From the NCBI GenBank assembly GCA_051024685.1, contig JAZHPA010000002.1, positions 62,001-126,000 on the forward strand: a DNA stretch of 64,000 bases, read 5' to 3'. The DNA comes from UBA12545 sp051024685 (GTDB taxonomy: Bacteria > Bacillota > DSM-521 > Neomoorellales > Neomoorellaceae). The notes beneath the pieces are model-generated. The model saw only the letters and a list, made by a program, of their open reading frames with translations. It did not search any database and was not told where the DNA came from. Position 1 is the first letter of the stretch. Every line of letters starts with the position of its first letter. This document shows, in pieces, positions 7,287 to 15,718 of the stretch. The translations under genes and the position numbers were made by a program.

Positions 7287-8627
7287 ATGACGGACGCCGG
7301 GATCGAAACCCGGGCAAGAATCTTGCAGCAGGCTGAAGAGCTGGGAGTTAAATTCGTTCGCTTGCAGTTTACCGATATCTTTGGTGTACTTAAAAATGTG
7401 GCCATTCCCGTTGGTCAGCTACCTAAAGCGTTAAACAATGAGATCATGTTTGACGGTTCTTCCATCGAAGGTTTTGTACGCATAGAGGAATCCGACATGT
7501 ATCTATACCCGGACCCCTCCACCTTTACGGTCTTCCCTTGGCGGCCACACGAAGGTACGGTGGCCCGCCTCATATGCGATATTTACAATCCCGATGGGAC
7601 ACCTTTTATCGGTTGTCCGCGGAATACTTTAAAGCGTGTCTTGGCTGAGGCCGAGGCTATGGGCTTTACCATGAATGTGGGTCCGGAAGCCGAGTTTTTT
7701 CTGTTCCATACCGACGAGCACGGCCGGCCGACCCTGGAAACCCATGATCGGGGTGGCTACTTCGATTTAACCCCGGTAGACCTTGGGGAAGAGGCCCGGC
7801 GGGACATGGTGGTTACTCTGGAAAAAATGGGTTTCGAGGTGGAAGCTTCCCACCATGAAGTTGCACCGGGCCAGCACGAAATAGATTTCAAGTATGCCGA
7901 TGCCTTGAAAACGGCTGATAACATTGTTACCTTCAAATTCGTCGTACGCACCATTGCCCAGAACCACGGCCTGCATGCTACCTTCATGCCCAAGCCTATT
8001 TACGGTATTGCGGGATCGGGCATGCACTGTAACATTTCTCTATTCAGAGACGGGCAGAACGCCTTTTACGATCCTCACGGAGAGCTGCAGCTGAGCGAAA
8101 CAGCTTATTATTTCCTCGGCGGTCTAATGGCCCATGCCCGGGCCATGGCTGCTATTACCAACCCCACCATCAACTCCTACAAGCGCCTGGTATCGGGATT
8201 TGAAGCACCGGTATATATCGCCTGGTCGCCTAAGAATAGAAGCCCTCTCATACGTGTGCCGGCCAAGCGGGGTTTGTCCACACGTCTAGAGGTACGCCAC
8301 CCGGACCCCTCCTGCAACCCCTACTTGGCCATTGCGGTTATTCTTAAGGCCGGCCTCGACGGCATTAAAAACAGGATTTCTCCGCCGCCGCCGGTTAACG
8401 GCAATATTTTCCATATGGGTGAAGAAGAACGGAAGAGGCTTGGTATCCGTACCTTACCTACCAGTTTAGATGAAGCTTTAGAAGCTTTACAAGAAGACCC
8501 GGTAATCCAGGAGGCCCTGGGACCTCATATTTATGAGCGATTCATGGAAGCCAAGCGTATTGAGTGCGAGCAATATCGGACCTGTGTCCATCCTTGGGAG
8601 ATTGAACACTACCTGACTAAGTTCTAG
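7287..8627 (+). CDS. glnA: Glutamine synthetase type I
   Basis: This 446-aa protein is the ATP-dependent ligase that makes glutamine from glutamate and ammonia, a cytosolic dodecamer. Family motifs include FDGSSIEGF near residue 55, the metal-binding EAEFF, HHEVAPGQHEID, and PLIRVPAKRG with the ATP/glutamate site. The length matches the GSI-alpha class of Firmicutes, about 25 residues shorter than the adenylylated GSI-beta enzymes, so control is probably by feedback and transcription. ATG 7287 follows GGAAGGAGG. It has its own promoter and lies just ahead of lpdA. Confidence 0.97.
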   Translation: MTDAGIETRARILQQAEELGVKFVRLQFTDIFGVLKNVAIPVGQLPKALNNEIMFDGSSIEGFVRIEESDMYLYPDPSTFTVFPWRPHEGTVARLICDIYNPDGTPFIGCPRNTLKRVLAEAEAMGFTMNVGPEAEFFLFHTDEHGRPTLETHDRGGYFDLTPVDLGEEARRDMVVTLEKMGFEVEASHHEVAPGQHEIDFKYADALKTADNIVTFKFVVRTIAQNHGLHATFMPKPIYGIAGSGMHCNISLFRDGQNAFYDPHGELQLSETAYYFLGGLMAHARAMAAITNPTINSYKRLVSGFEAPVYIAWSPKNRSPLIRVPAKRGLSTRLEVRHPDPSCNPYLAIAVILKAGLDGIKNRISPPPPVNGNIFHMGEEERKRLGIRTLPTSLDEALEALQEDPVIQEALGPHIYERFMEAKRIECEQYRTCVHPWEIEHYLTKF

Positions 8628-8640
8628 GGGGGGGGTGTCT

Positions 8641-10020
8641 GTGAGTTACAAAATTGCCGTTATCGGAGCCGGGCCGGGTGGCTATGTAGCTGCCATCAGG
8701 GCGGCCCAATTGGGTGCCAGGGTGGCAGTGGTAGAGCAGGGGCCTTTGGGCGGGACCTGCCTCAACGTAGGTTGTATACCCACTAAAGCCTTGCTGGCCG
8801 GGGCTTCCCTGGTGCAAGGTATTAAACGAGCCAGTCAGTTCGGCATCGAAGTACAGGGGTATACTATAGATTACGGGCGTCTGACGGCGCGCAAGGACGC
8901 AGTGGTAAAGCAGCTAAACCAGGGTATTGCCTTTCTTTTTAAGAAAAATAAAATCGACTTGTTCCGCGGGAAGGCCTATTTGAAGGGCGCCCGGCGAATT
9001 GCGGTAACCGCCGACAACGGAGAGGTTCAGGAGATCGAGGCAGAAAACATTATTGTGGCCACGGGTTCCCAGCCTGCTCTCCTGCCCGCCCTGGGCTACA
9101 ATGGGCGCAGCGTGGTTACCAGTACGGAGGCTCTGGCCTGGAACACTTTGCCGGAAAGCTTGCTTATCATAGGAGGCGGGGTTATCGGGTGTGAATTTGC
9201 CACCCTTTTTAGCACCTTGGGAGTAAAGATCATTGTCGTGGAGGCCATGCCGACCATTCTGCCCATGATCGATGCGGAAATAGGCCGGCGTTATCAGACG
9301 CTCCTAAAGCGAGCCGGAGTAGAGATAAAAACCGATGCCCAGGTTACCGGCGTGGAGGAGGAAGAGGGACGGGTAAAGGTCAAGTTGGCTACCGGGGAGG
9401 AGTTTTCTGTTGCCCGGGTGCTGATCTCTATCGGGCGCAAATTTAATACTTCAGGGCTTGGATTGGAAGAAGTGGGCGTAGAGCTGGGTCCGAAGGGCGA
9501 AATTGTGGTTGACGAGTATTTGCGTACCAATGTAGAAGGAATTTACGCTGTAGGAGATGTGACCAATAAGGTCCAATTGGCCCACGTGGCTTCGGCCCAA
9601 GGGATAGCGGCGGTTCAAACCATTATGGGTCAGCCCACCAAGGTTAATTATGATGCGGTACCCAGTTGTATTTTCACCTCGCCGGAAATTGCCACTGTAG
9701 GTCTCACGGCAGAGGAAGCCGAAAAGCGCGGGTTCAAAGTAAAGGTCGGCAAGTTTTCCTTCCAGGCCAGCGGTAAAGCCCTGGCAGCCGGTGAAACCGA
9801 GGGTATAGTTAAAATGGTGGCCGAAGCGGAGAGCGACCGCCTGTTGGGTGTCCATATTATGGGACCCCATGCCACGGAGCTAATTGCCGAAGGCACTCTG
9901 GCCGTTTCCCGAGGGATTAAGGCCTGTGAGCTGGCGACCTGCATCCATGCCCACCCCACCCTGGCCGAAACATTAATGGAAGCCGCAGAAGCGGTGCACG
10001 GTATGAGTATACATTCATAA
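8641..10020 (+). CDS. lpdA: Dihydrolipoamide dehydrogenase (E3/L-protein)
   Basis: The flavoprotein oxidises protein-bound dihydrolipoamide with NAD+. It has an FAD site GAGPGGYVAA at the N-terminus, the redox disulfide GGTCLNVGCIPTKAL, a central NAD-binding GGGVIGCEFA, and the C-terminal catalytic HAHPTLAE. GTG 8641 gives 459 aa and follows a run of G residues; GTG 8635 would add two residues but lacks room for a ribosome site. It sits directly before lipA. In this kind of organism the partner is likely the glycine cleavage system or a 2-oxoacid dehydrogenase, neither of which is in the window. Confidence 0.95.
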   Translation: MSYKIAVIGAGPGGYVAAIRAAQLGARVAVVEQGPLGGTCLNVGCIPTKALLAGASLVQGIKRASQFGIEVQGYTIDYGRLTARKDAVVKQLNQGIAFLFKKNKIDLFRGKAYLKGARRIAVTADNGEVQEIEAENIIVATGSQPALLPALGYNGRSVVTSTEALAWNTLPESLLIIGGGVIGCEFATLFSTLGVKIIVVEAMPTILPMIDAEIGRRYQTLLKRAGVEIKTDAQVTGVEEEEGRVKVKLATGEEFSVARVLISIGRKFNTSGLGLEEVGVELGPKGEIVVDEYLRTNVEGIYAVGDVTNKVQLAHVASAQGIAAVQTIMGQPTKVNYDAVPSCIFTSPEIATVGLTAEEAEKRGFKVKVGKFSFQASGKALAAGETEGIVKMVAEAESDRLLGVHIMGPHATELIAEGTLAVSRGIKACELATCIHAHPTLAETLMEAAEAVHGMSIHS

Positions 10021-10023
10021 AAA

Positions 10024-10908
10024 ATGAAGGGAGTAAGCCGGACCTTGACTACCCGAATGCCGCCCTGGTTGCACAAGCGGATTCCGGCCGCAGGGAGCCT
10101 GGAAGCCACGCGGAAGCTATTGCAGGAATTACAGCTCAATACGGTATGCCAGAGTGCCCTCTGCCCCAACCTGGGCGAGTGCTTTGCCCGCCGGACGGCT
10201 ACTTTTATGATCTTAGGCAAGACGTGCACCCGTAATTGCCGTTTCTGTGCGGTAGAAAGGGGCAAGCCGGAACCGGTGGACCCCGATGAGCCCCGCCGGG
10301 TGGCCCTGGCGGCGGCCAAGCTGGGCTTGAGACATGTAGTGGTAACCTCGGTGACCCGCGATGATCTGCCGGATGGAGGTGCGGGGCAATTCGTAGCTAC
10401 TATTTGCGCCCTGCGGGAGCAATTGCCCCATGTCGTTATAGAAGTGTTAACCCCCGATTTTCAGGGAGAAAGAGGGGCTATTGCGGCGGTAGTAGAGGCC
10501 AAACCCCATATATTTAACCATAACGTGGAAACGGTCCCCCGCCTTTATCCGCGGGTCCGCCCGGCAGCCGATTACCGGCGGAGCCTGGAAGTTTTGAAGA
10601 TGGTGAAAGACCTGGCGCCGGGAATATATACCAAGTCAGGGATTATGGTGGGTTTAGGAGAAACGAGGGAAGAGGTAGAAGAAGTTATGGCAGACCTGCG
10701 GGAAGTGGGCTGCGACATTCTGACCATCGGCCAATACTTGCGGCCTTCGCCCCAACATCTGGCCGTAGAGGAGTTTGTCCCGCCGGAAATCTTTGAGTAT
10801 TATGGGCAGGTGGGCCGTAAAATGGGGTTCCTTTACGTGGCCTCGGCCCCCTTTGTCCGTAGCTCCTATAATGCGGCTGAATTTTCCCTGGCGGAAGGGT
10901 TAATATGA
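10024..10908 (+). CDS. lipA: Lipoyl synthase
   Basis: LipA inserts two sulfurs into octanoyl groups on carrier proteins. The auxiliary cluster motif is seen as C-x4-C-x5-C in CQSALCPNLGEC near residue 40, and the radical SAM motif is CTRNCRFC near residue 65. The RSSYNAAE C-terminus carries the conserved serine that binds the auxiliary cluster. Length of 294 aa is normal. ATG 10024, TTG 10045 and ATG 10057 are all in frame; TTG 10045 has the best-placed GGGAG site, so the first seven residues are uncertain. It follows lpdA by three bases, so it is clearly in the same operon. Confidence 0.95.
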   Translation: MKGVSRTLTTRMPPWLHKRIPAAGSLEATRKLLQELQLNTVCQSALCPNLGECFARRTATFMILGKTCTRNCRFCAVERGKPEPVDPDEPRRVALAAAKLGLRHVVVTSVTRDDLPDGGAGQFVATICALREQLPHVVIEVLTPDFQGERGAIAAVVEAKPHIFNHNVETVPRLYPRVRPAADYRRSLEVLKMVKDLAPGIYTKSGIMVGLGETREEVEEVMADLREVGCDILTIGQYLRPSPQHLAVEEFVPPEIFEYYGQVGRKMGFLYVASAPFVRSSYNAAEFSLAEGLI

Positions 10909-10955
10909 CGGGCAGGCACGTCTCCTCGATGGACGTTTGCAGTTTTATCAGACAT

Positions 10956-11091
10956 CGATGGGCCGGTCTCGGACCTCCTATCCTCGACCCCGCCTCCGCT
11001 TTCGGCCAAAGCTTAAAGCCTGGGCTAGCCGCGAAGGCTTGCTCGCTCGCTTTCAAGTCCAAGCAGGCCTCCCCTGGAAAAAGTGGGGATA
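10956..11091 (+). repeat. Dispersed TATCCCC/GGGGATA element, copy C (half copy)
   Basis: These 136 bases are, by direct comparison, identical to the reverse complement of 19098-19233. They carry one terminal arm of the element (CCAAGCAGGCCT then GGGGATA at the right edge) and the inner part. The other half is missing: bases 10909-10955 do not match the family, though they contain a small inverted repeat TCGATG/CATCGA. The copy lies between lipA and tRNA-Val and has no coding potential that I can see. Confidence 0.9.
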
Positions 11092-11109
11092 CCTCAGAAC
11101 TACAGGGCC

Positions 11110-11138
11110 TTGACTTTAAGAAGGTTTTGGGGCATAAT
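11110..11138 (+). promoter_or_regulatory. Promoter of tRNA-Val
   Basis: TTGACT (11110-11115) and CATAAT (11133-11138) are 17 bases apart and end 16 bases before the mature tRNA. Spacing and sequence fit a sigma-A promoter for the tRNA gene. Confidence 0.75.
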
Positions 11139-11154
11139 AAGTAATGTCAAGTGT

Positions 11155-11229
11155 GGGCTCGTAGCTCAGTGGGAGAGCACCTCCTTGACGCGGAGGGGGT
11201 CGCAAGTTCAATCCTTGCCGAGCCCACCA
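11155..11229 (+). tRNA. tRNA-Val (anticodon GAC)
   Basis: The cloverleaf is complete. The 7-bp acceptor stem pairs GGGCTCG with CGAGCCC, and the D-arm pairs GCTC with GAGC. The anticodon stem CCTCC/GGAGG encloses loop TTGACGC with anticodon GAC at 11187-11189. The T-arm pairs GCAAG with CTTGC around TTCAATC, the discriminator base is A, and CCA is encoded. A GAC anticodon reads GUC/GUU valine codons. It is a single-gene unit with its own promoter and terminator. Confidence 0.95.
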
Positions 11230-11239
11230 GCGCAAGAAG

Positions 11240-11275
11240 GCAACCGCGGGGCAATAGTCCACCGGTTGCTTTTTT
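11240..11275 (+). terminator. Terminator of tRNA-Val
   Basis: GCAACCG (11240-11246) pairs with CGGTTGC (11263-11269), a 7-bp stem, and is followed by six T residues, 10 bases after the tRNA CCA end. Confidence 0.85.
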
Positions 11276-11386
11276 GTTTTAAAAGCCTCTAAAAGTAAAC
11301 GGCTCGGCCCCAACTTGACAAGCAAAGGTAACTGGTGCGAGTCCGTTACTTTAGGGAGTTTTCAAATTTAAGGAGAGGGTTTGACA

Positions 11387-11686
11387 GTGTTTAAGGACAA
11401 GATTTTGACCTGTAAGGAATGTGGGGCTGAGTTCGTTTTTACCGCGGGTCAGCAAGAGTTTTTCGCGGAAAAAGGCTTTACCAACGAACCTTCCCGGTGC
11501 CCTACTTGCCGGGCGGCGAGAAAGCAGCGGGGTTCAGGACGCGGCGGGTTTTCCGGGCAGCGTACTATGTACAGCACCACCTGCAGCCTGTGCGGTGCTC
11601 CAACGCAGGTGCCCTTCCAGCCGAAGGAAGGAAGGCCGGTCTACTGCCGGGAGTGCTACCAGCTACAGCGAGTTAACTACAGGTAA
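11387..11686 (+). CDS. Small zinc-ribbon protein with two CxxC pairs
   Basis: The product of about 99 aa has CKECGAEFVFT and CPTCRAARKQR in the first half, then CSLCG and CRECYQ in the second. This gives two four-cysteine zinc ribbons joined by a Gly/Arg/Ser-rich linker (RGSGRGGFSG). The pattern matches a widespread group of CxxC zinc-binding proteins of unknown role in anaerobic Firmicutes and Chloroflexi; the basic linker suggests nucleic-acid contact. GTG 11387 has AGGAGAGGG seven bases away and fits the family's FKDKxLTC start; TTG 11381 is an alternative. A long perfect hairpin begins at its stop codon. Confidence 0.78.
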   Translation: MFKDKILTCKECGAEFVFTAGQQEFFAEKGFTNEPSRCPTCRAARKQRGSGRGGFSGQRTMYSTTCSLCGAPTQVPFQPKEGRPVYCRECYQLQRVNYR

Positions 11687-11732
11687 CCAAAAGTCAAGGC
11701 TGGGTAGTTACCCAGCCTTGACTTTTGGTTAC
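11683..11732 (+). repeat. 24-bp perfect palindrome overlapping a stop codon
   Basis: Bases 11683-11706 are the exact reverse complement of 11709-11732, leaving only two bases between the arms. The left arm contains the TAA stop of the zinc-ribbon gene. The transcript would form a very stable hairpin that could end transcription, although no T run follows, or protect the mRNA 3' end. Such a long perfect stem is unusual for a simple terminator. Confidence 0.85.
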
Positions 11733-11845
11733 GGGAGGTTGGTATTTAATTGTTCAGCCCTTACTTTTATGATATGTTGCCACGAGAGTAATTGTATACA
11801 AAAATGACGGGGCACATATAATATCACCACAAGGGGGTGTGACCC

Positions 11846-12715
11846 ATGACCATCCTCCTGGCGTCGGCCAGGTCCCTAGACGTTCTGATTATCAGACTCG
11901 CTAGCCTCTTAGGAAACGAATTGAGCCTCCGGCAGTGGAATACGGGGGGCTTTAATTTCTGTCAATGTTCTTTTACTCTGGGCAGGAAGCAGCTCCCGGG
12001 TAAAGCCCGCAAGCGGTGGGAGGAAGAACTGGCCGCCGGTGTCGCCGCTTTCATCATCGAAGTACTAGAGGAGGACCTTTTAGAAAAAATTATCTGTAAC
12101 CAATACGAAATTGAGGAAAAGCAGGAAGCCAGGCAGCTTTGTTCACGGGCGAAGAAGATTTTGGAACAAGGCGAAAAGGCCTACCCAGGGTCCTACTGGC
12201 GCGGAGAAGCCCTGGTGCGGCGTCTGAAGGAATATCTACAGGAGAACAGCTATTTAAACATCGACGGCTTTGTCCAGTTTCGCCTACCGGACTATTTGAT
12301 GGAGTTGGAGCGGGCTGCAGAAGAAGCAGTAGAAGAATACATTGTGGAAAAAGAGTATGACGAATTTATTTGTGTCCTTAAGTACTTTGTAGAGATTCAG
12401 GAACCCCGGGTAGAAAGGGTACATGTAGTTTTAACCCCCAAGGGGGGATTCCAACTTTACGATGGAGAAAACAGAAGCCTGGAGAGAGACTATTTGGAAG
12501 GTTTTGTCGTGGATATGGGGGACAGTGAACTAAACTATTATGAAGATCTCTTGCTTAGCGCCCTTATTACCCTGGCCCCGCGGCAAATCATCCTGCATGG
12601 GAGCGAAAAAGGCAAGGCTCGAGGCATCACCCATACTATAAAGAACGTGTTTGGCGAACGGGTAAGGCTATGTAACGGATGCAACCGCTGCCGCCAACCT
12701 CTACACAAGTTCTAA
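11846..12715 (+). CDS. ytxC: Putative sporulation protein YtxC
   Basis: The 289-aa protein matches the YtxC family: an N-terminal domain rich in charged residues, a central helical part with FVQFRLPDYLMELERAAEEAVEEYIVEKEYDEF, and a C-terminal end with cysteines (CNGCNRCRQ). In B. subtilis ytxC lies close to thrS, and here it is also just upstream of thrS, which supports the call. Start is ATG 11846 behind GGGGGTGTG. Function is unknown; the name comes from its spread among spore formers. The CxxCxxC tail might bind a metal. Confidence 0.8.
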   Translation: MTILLASARSLDVLIIRLASLLGNELSLRQWNTGGFNFCQCSFTLGRKQLPGKARKRWEEELAAGVAAFIIEVLEEDLLEKIICNQYEIEEKQEARQLCSRAKKILEQGEKAYPGSYWRGEALVRRLKEYLQENSYLNIDGFVQFRLPDYLMELERAAEEAVEEYIVEKEYDEFICVLKYFVEIQEPRVERVHVVLTPKGGFQLYDGENRSLERDYLEGFVVDMGDSELNYYEDLLLSALITLAPRQIILHGSEKGKARGITHTIKNVFGERVRLCNGCNRCRQPLHKF

Positions 12716-12766
12716 GGCGCCTTGTTTTTTACCCTGCCATTTGTTATTATCAGGCGGGGTGAGTTT

Positions 12767-13357
12767 GTGTTAAGCTGGATTGTTATTCCCCTTTTAGGAG
12801 CTTTTATTGGCTGGATTACCAATGTTTTGGCCATTCGTTTGCTCTTCCGCCCGCGCCGGCCTTACAAATTTTTCTTTTGGATACTGCAAGGGCTGATTCC
12901 CAAACGGCGATCGGAAATAGCCTCCAGTGTGGCCGCGGTGGTGGACAAAGATCTTCTACCTCCTGAAGAGCTTTTAAACCGGCTTAAGACCTCTGATATG
13001 GGGCAGCGGGTGGTTACCGTAATCGTTGAGCTTGTGCGCCAGAGAATAGAGGAGCGCTTTCCTTCGTTCTTGCCGCCAGCTTGGAAGCAGGCCTTGAGCC
13101 ATACGCTGGAAGAGGTCATCCGGCGAGAGGTTCCGGTTTTCTTAAAAAGGCTGGAAGAGGAATTTTGGCTCACTTCCTGTCAGTATTCCCTGGGAGCCAT
13201 AGTGGCAGAGAAACTGAACGGCCTCGATCTGGAAAAGGTGGAAGAACTGGTGGTCAAGGTGGCGGCCCGCGAACTCCGCTACATTGAGCTCTTAGGCGGC
13301 CTATTGGGGTTGGTGATAGGGGTCATACAAGTTGTAGTAATCCGCCTTTTTTCTTGA
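12767..13357 (+). CDS. DUF445-family membrane protein
   Basis: The 196-aa protein begins with a membrane helix (VIPLLGAFIGWITNVLAIRLLFRP) and ends with another (LLGGLLGLVIGVIQVVVI). Between them lies a soluble region with the LIPKRRSEIASSVAAVV motif typical of DUF445/YheB proteins. It is about half the usual length of the family and has only one copy of the core region. GTG 12767 is chosen because GGGGTGAG precedes it and the membrane helix then starts at once. It lies between ytxC and the thrS leader. Its role is unknown; YheB has been linked to spore or envelope functions. Confidence 0.78.
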   Translation: MLSWIVIPLLGAFIGWITNVLAIRLLFRPRRPYKFFFWILQGLIPKRRSEIASSVAAVVDKDLLPPEELLNRLKTSDMGQRVVTVIVELVRQRIEERFPSFLPPAWKQALSHTLEEVIRREVPVFLKRLEEEFWLTSCQYSLGAIVAEKLNGLDLEKVEELVVKVAARELRYIELLGGLLGLVIGVIQVVVIRLFS

Positions 13358-13383
13358 CAATTAATCCATCCCCTGTCTATAAT
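13354..13383 (+). promoter_or_regulatory. Sigma-A promoter of thrS leader
   Basis: TTGACA (13354-13359) and TATAAT (13378-13383) are both perfect hexamers 18 bases apart. The -35 overlaps the stop codon region of the DUF445 gene. Transcription would begin near 13390 and run through the T-box. Confidence 0.88.
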
Positions 13384-13389
13384 TTAGGT

Positions 13390-13642
13390 TGTACCAAGCA
13401 AAGGAATGGCGAGGAAAGGGAGACGAGGCCTTTTACCTGCCCCCAGAGAGGGGGTGCCGCGGCTGGAAGCGCCCCTGGGATTAAGGGAAAGCGCCTTACC
13501 ACCCTGGAGCTGCCGGGCTGAAAAGGAGTAAGCCCGGCCGGTCGCCACCGTTAAAGGGCGTCGGAGGGGGGAAGGAATTTCCCCTGAAGAAGGGTGGAAC
13601 CACGAGAGGAACTCTCGTCCCTTTGGGGGCGAGAGTTTTTTC
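13390..13642 (+). promoter_or_regulatory. T-box riboswitch controlling thrS (threonine)
   Basis: The leader ends in the conserved T-box AGGGTGGAACCACG (13591-13604), which pairs with the acceptor end of uncharged tRNA in the antiterminator. A competing terminator follows: AACTCTCG (13610-13617) pairs with CGAGAGTT (13630-13637), then T residues. By aligning it with the pheS leader in this window, the specifier is probably ACC at 13498-13500, a threonine codon, followed by a purine as usual. This predicts that transcription of thrS rises when tRNA-Thr is uncharged. Confidence 0.9.
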
Positions 13643-13666
13643 GTTCAAAGGAGGTTAAAAAGTAGT

Positions 13667-15571
13667 ATGCGCATTATCTTACCCGACGGTTCACTCAGAG
13701 AATACCCGGACGGTATTACCCCTTCACGGGTGGCCCAAGATCTGTCCCCGCGTTTGGCCCGGGAAGCGCTGGCAGCCAGGGTGAACGAGGAAATATGGGA
13801 TTTGATGCGGCCCCTTCCCGGCGACTGCCGCCTGGAGATTTTGACCTTTAACGAGGAAGGCGGGCGCCTTGCTTATCGCCACAGCGCCGCCCATGTGCTG
13901 GCCCAGGCAGTTAAACATCTTTTTCCCGGTACCAGGCTGGGCATTGGACCCGCCATTGCGGAGGGCTTTTACTATGACTTTGACACCGAGCACAAATTTA
14001 CCCCGGATGACCTGGCGGCCATTGAAGAAGAAATGAAGAGCATTATCAAGGCCGATTATCCCTTTGAACGCAAGGAAGTGAGCCGCCAGGAAGCGTTGGA
14101 GATTTTTAAAAAGCTGGACGAGCCTTATAAAATCGAGCTTATTAACGAACTGCCCGAAGGGGTGACCATCAGTATCTACCGGCAGGGGGACTTTTTAGAC
14201 CTCTGTGCCGGGCCTCATGTGCCTTCTACCGGCTACCTTAAGGCCATAAAGTTAACAAGTCTGGCAGGCGCCTATTGGCGGGGCAGCGAAGCCAACCCCA
14301 TGCTCCAGCGTATTTACGGCACGGCGTTTCCCAAGGCGTCCCTCCTGGAAGAGTATCTCCACCGCCTGGAGGAGGCCAAGAAGAGGGATCACCGCCGGTT
14401 GGGAGCCCAGCTGGGGATCTTCAGCCTGCAGGAAGAAGCCCCGGGCTTCCCCTTTTTCCATCCCAAAGGCATGATTTTGCGCAATGAATTGGAGCAGTTC
14501 TGGCGGGAGGAACACCGCCGGGCCGGGTACCTGGAGATCCGGACCCCCATTATTTTGAGCCGCTCCCTGTGGGAGAGGTCCGGCCACTGGGACCACTACC
14601 GGCAAAACATGTATTTTACCAAAATAGATGAGGCGGATTACGCTATCAAACCCATGAATTGCCCGGGCGCTATTTTAGTGTATAAGAGCGAACAGCATAG
14701 CTACCGTGATTTTCCCCTGCGGCTGGCGGAAATGGGCCTGGTCCACCGCCACGAGAAATCGGGGGTTCTCCATGGTCTCATGCGGGTACGGGCCTTTACC
14801 CAGGATGATGCCCATATTTTTATGCTACCTTCCCAGGTTGAATCCGAAATTCAGGGTGTTATTGACTTAGTGGATAGATTTTATAACCTCTTTGGCTTCA
14901 AATACCACGTAGAGCTTTCCACCAAGCCCGACGATGCCATGGGGTCCGACGAAATTTGGGAGCTGGCTACTTCTGCCTTGCGCCGGGCCCTGGAAGCTAA
15001 AGGAATGGAGTATAAAGTAAACGAGGGTGACGGCGCCTTTTACGGTCCCAAGATCGATTTTCACTTGGAAGACTCTTTGGGCCGTACCTGGCAATGCGGT
15101 ACCATCCAGTTGGATTTTCTTATGCCCGAAAAATTCGATCTCACCTATATCGGGGAAGATGGGCAGAAACACCGGCCGGTAATGATCCACCGGGTGGTTT
15201 TCGGCAGTATGGAAAGATTTATAGGTATTTTAATCGAGCACTACGCGGGCGCCTTCCCGGTATGGCTGGCTCCGGTGCAGGTAAAAATTCTTCCTATAGC
15301 TGACCGACACCATGAATACGCTTATAAGGTGCGAGAAACCTTGGTGGAGGCCGGGGTGCGGGCCGAAGTGAACGACCGCAACGAAAAGATCGGGTATAAA
15401 ATCCGGGCGGCGGAGGTAGAGCGTATCCCCTATATGCTGGTGATAGGGGACAAAGAGGTGGCCGAAGGTACTGTAGCTGTGCGCGAAAGGGGCAAAGGCG
15501 ACACCGGCAGCGCAGTATTGGCAGATTTTATTGGTCGAATTACGCAAGAGATAAAGGAACGCAGAAGTTAG
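13667..15571 (+). CDS. thrS: Threonyl-tRNA synthetase
   Basis: This 634-aa class II synthetase has an N-terminal TGS domain (residues 1-60), the editing domain with HSAAHVLAQA and its zinc-like motif region, and a catalytic core containing motif 2 (FPLRLAEMGLVHRHEKSG) and NCPGAILVYKSEQHSYRDF. The C-terminal anticodon-binding domain starts near residue 535 (VQVKILPIADRHHEYA). Length is standard. ATG 13667 lies 13 bases after AAAGGAGG. It is under T-box control and ends in a strong terminator. Confidence 0.97.
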   Translation: MRIILPDGSLREYPDGITPSRVAQDLSPRLAREALAARVNEEIWDLMRPLPGDCRLEILTFNEEGGRLAYRHSAAHVLAQAVKHLFPGTRLGIGPAIAEGFYYDFDTEHKFTPDDLAAIEEEMKSIIKADYPFERKEVSRQEALEIFKKLDEPYKIELINELPEGVTISIYRQGDFLDLCAGPHVPSTGYLKAIKLTSLAGAYWRGSEANPMLQRIYGTAFPKASLLEEYLHRLEEAKKRDHRRLGAQLGIFSLQEEAPGFPFFHPKGMILRNELEQFWREEHRRAGYLEIRTPIILSRSLWERSGHWDHYRQNMYFTKIDEADYAIKPMNCPGAILVYKSEQHSYRDFPLRLAEMGLVHRHEKSGVLHGLMRVRAFTQDDAHIFMLPSQVESEIQGVIDLVDRFYNLFGFKYHVELSTKPDDAMGSDEIWELATSALRRALEAKGMEYKVNEGDGAFYGPKIDFHLEDSLGRTWQCGTIQLDFLMPEKFDLTYIGEDGQKHRPVMIHRVVFGSMERFIGILIEHYAGAFPVWLAPVQVKILPIADRHHEYAYKVRETLVEAGVRAEVNDRNEKIGYKIRAAEVERIPYMLVIGDKEVAEGTVAVRERGKGDTGSAVLADFIGRITQEIKERRS

Positions 15572-15592
15572 AGTGGAGATTGTAACTTAGCA

Positions 15593-15638
15593 GGGGAGGG
15601 GGTGGAAAAGGTTAATTAGAGCCACCCTCCCCTTTTTT
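15593..15638 (+). terminator. Terminator of thrS
   Basis: GGGGAGGG(GG)TGG starting at 15593 pairs with CCACCCTCCCC (15622-15632), followed by six T residues. Confidence 0.85.
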
Positions 15639-15718
15639 ACCGGCCATAAAGAAAGGATTAGAACCGTATTAATTAGTTTTATAGTATGAATAAGCACTTC
15701 CCGCCGGTTGACCTGAGT

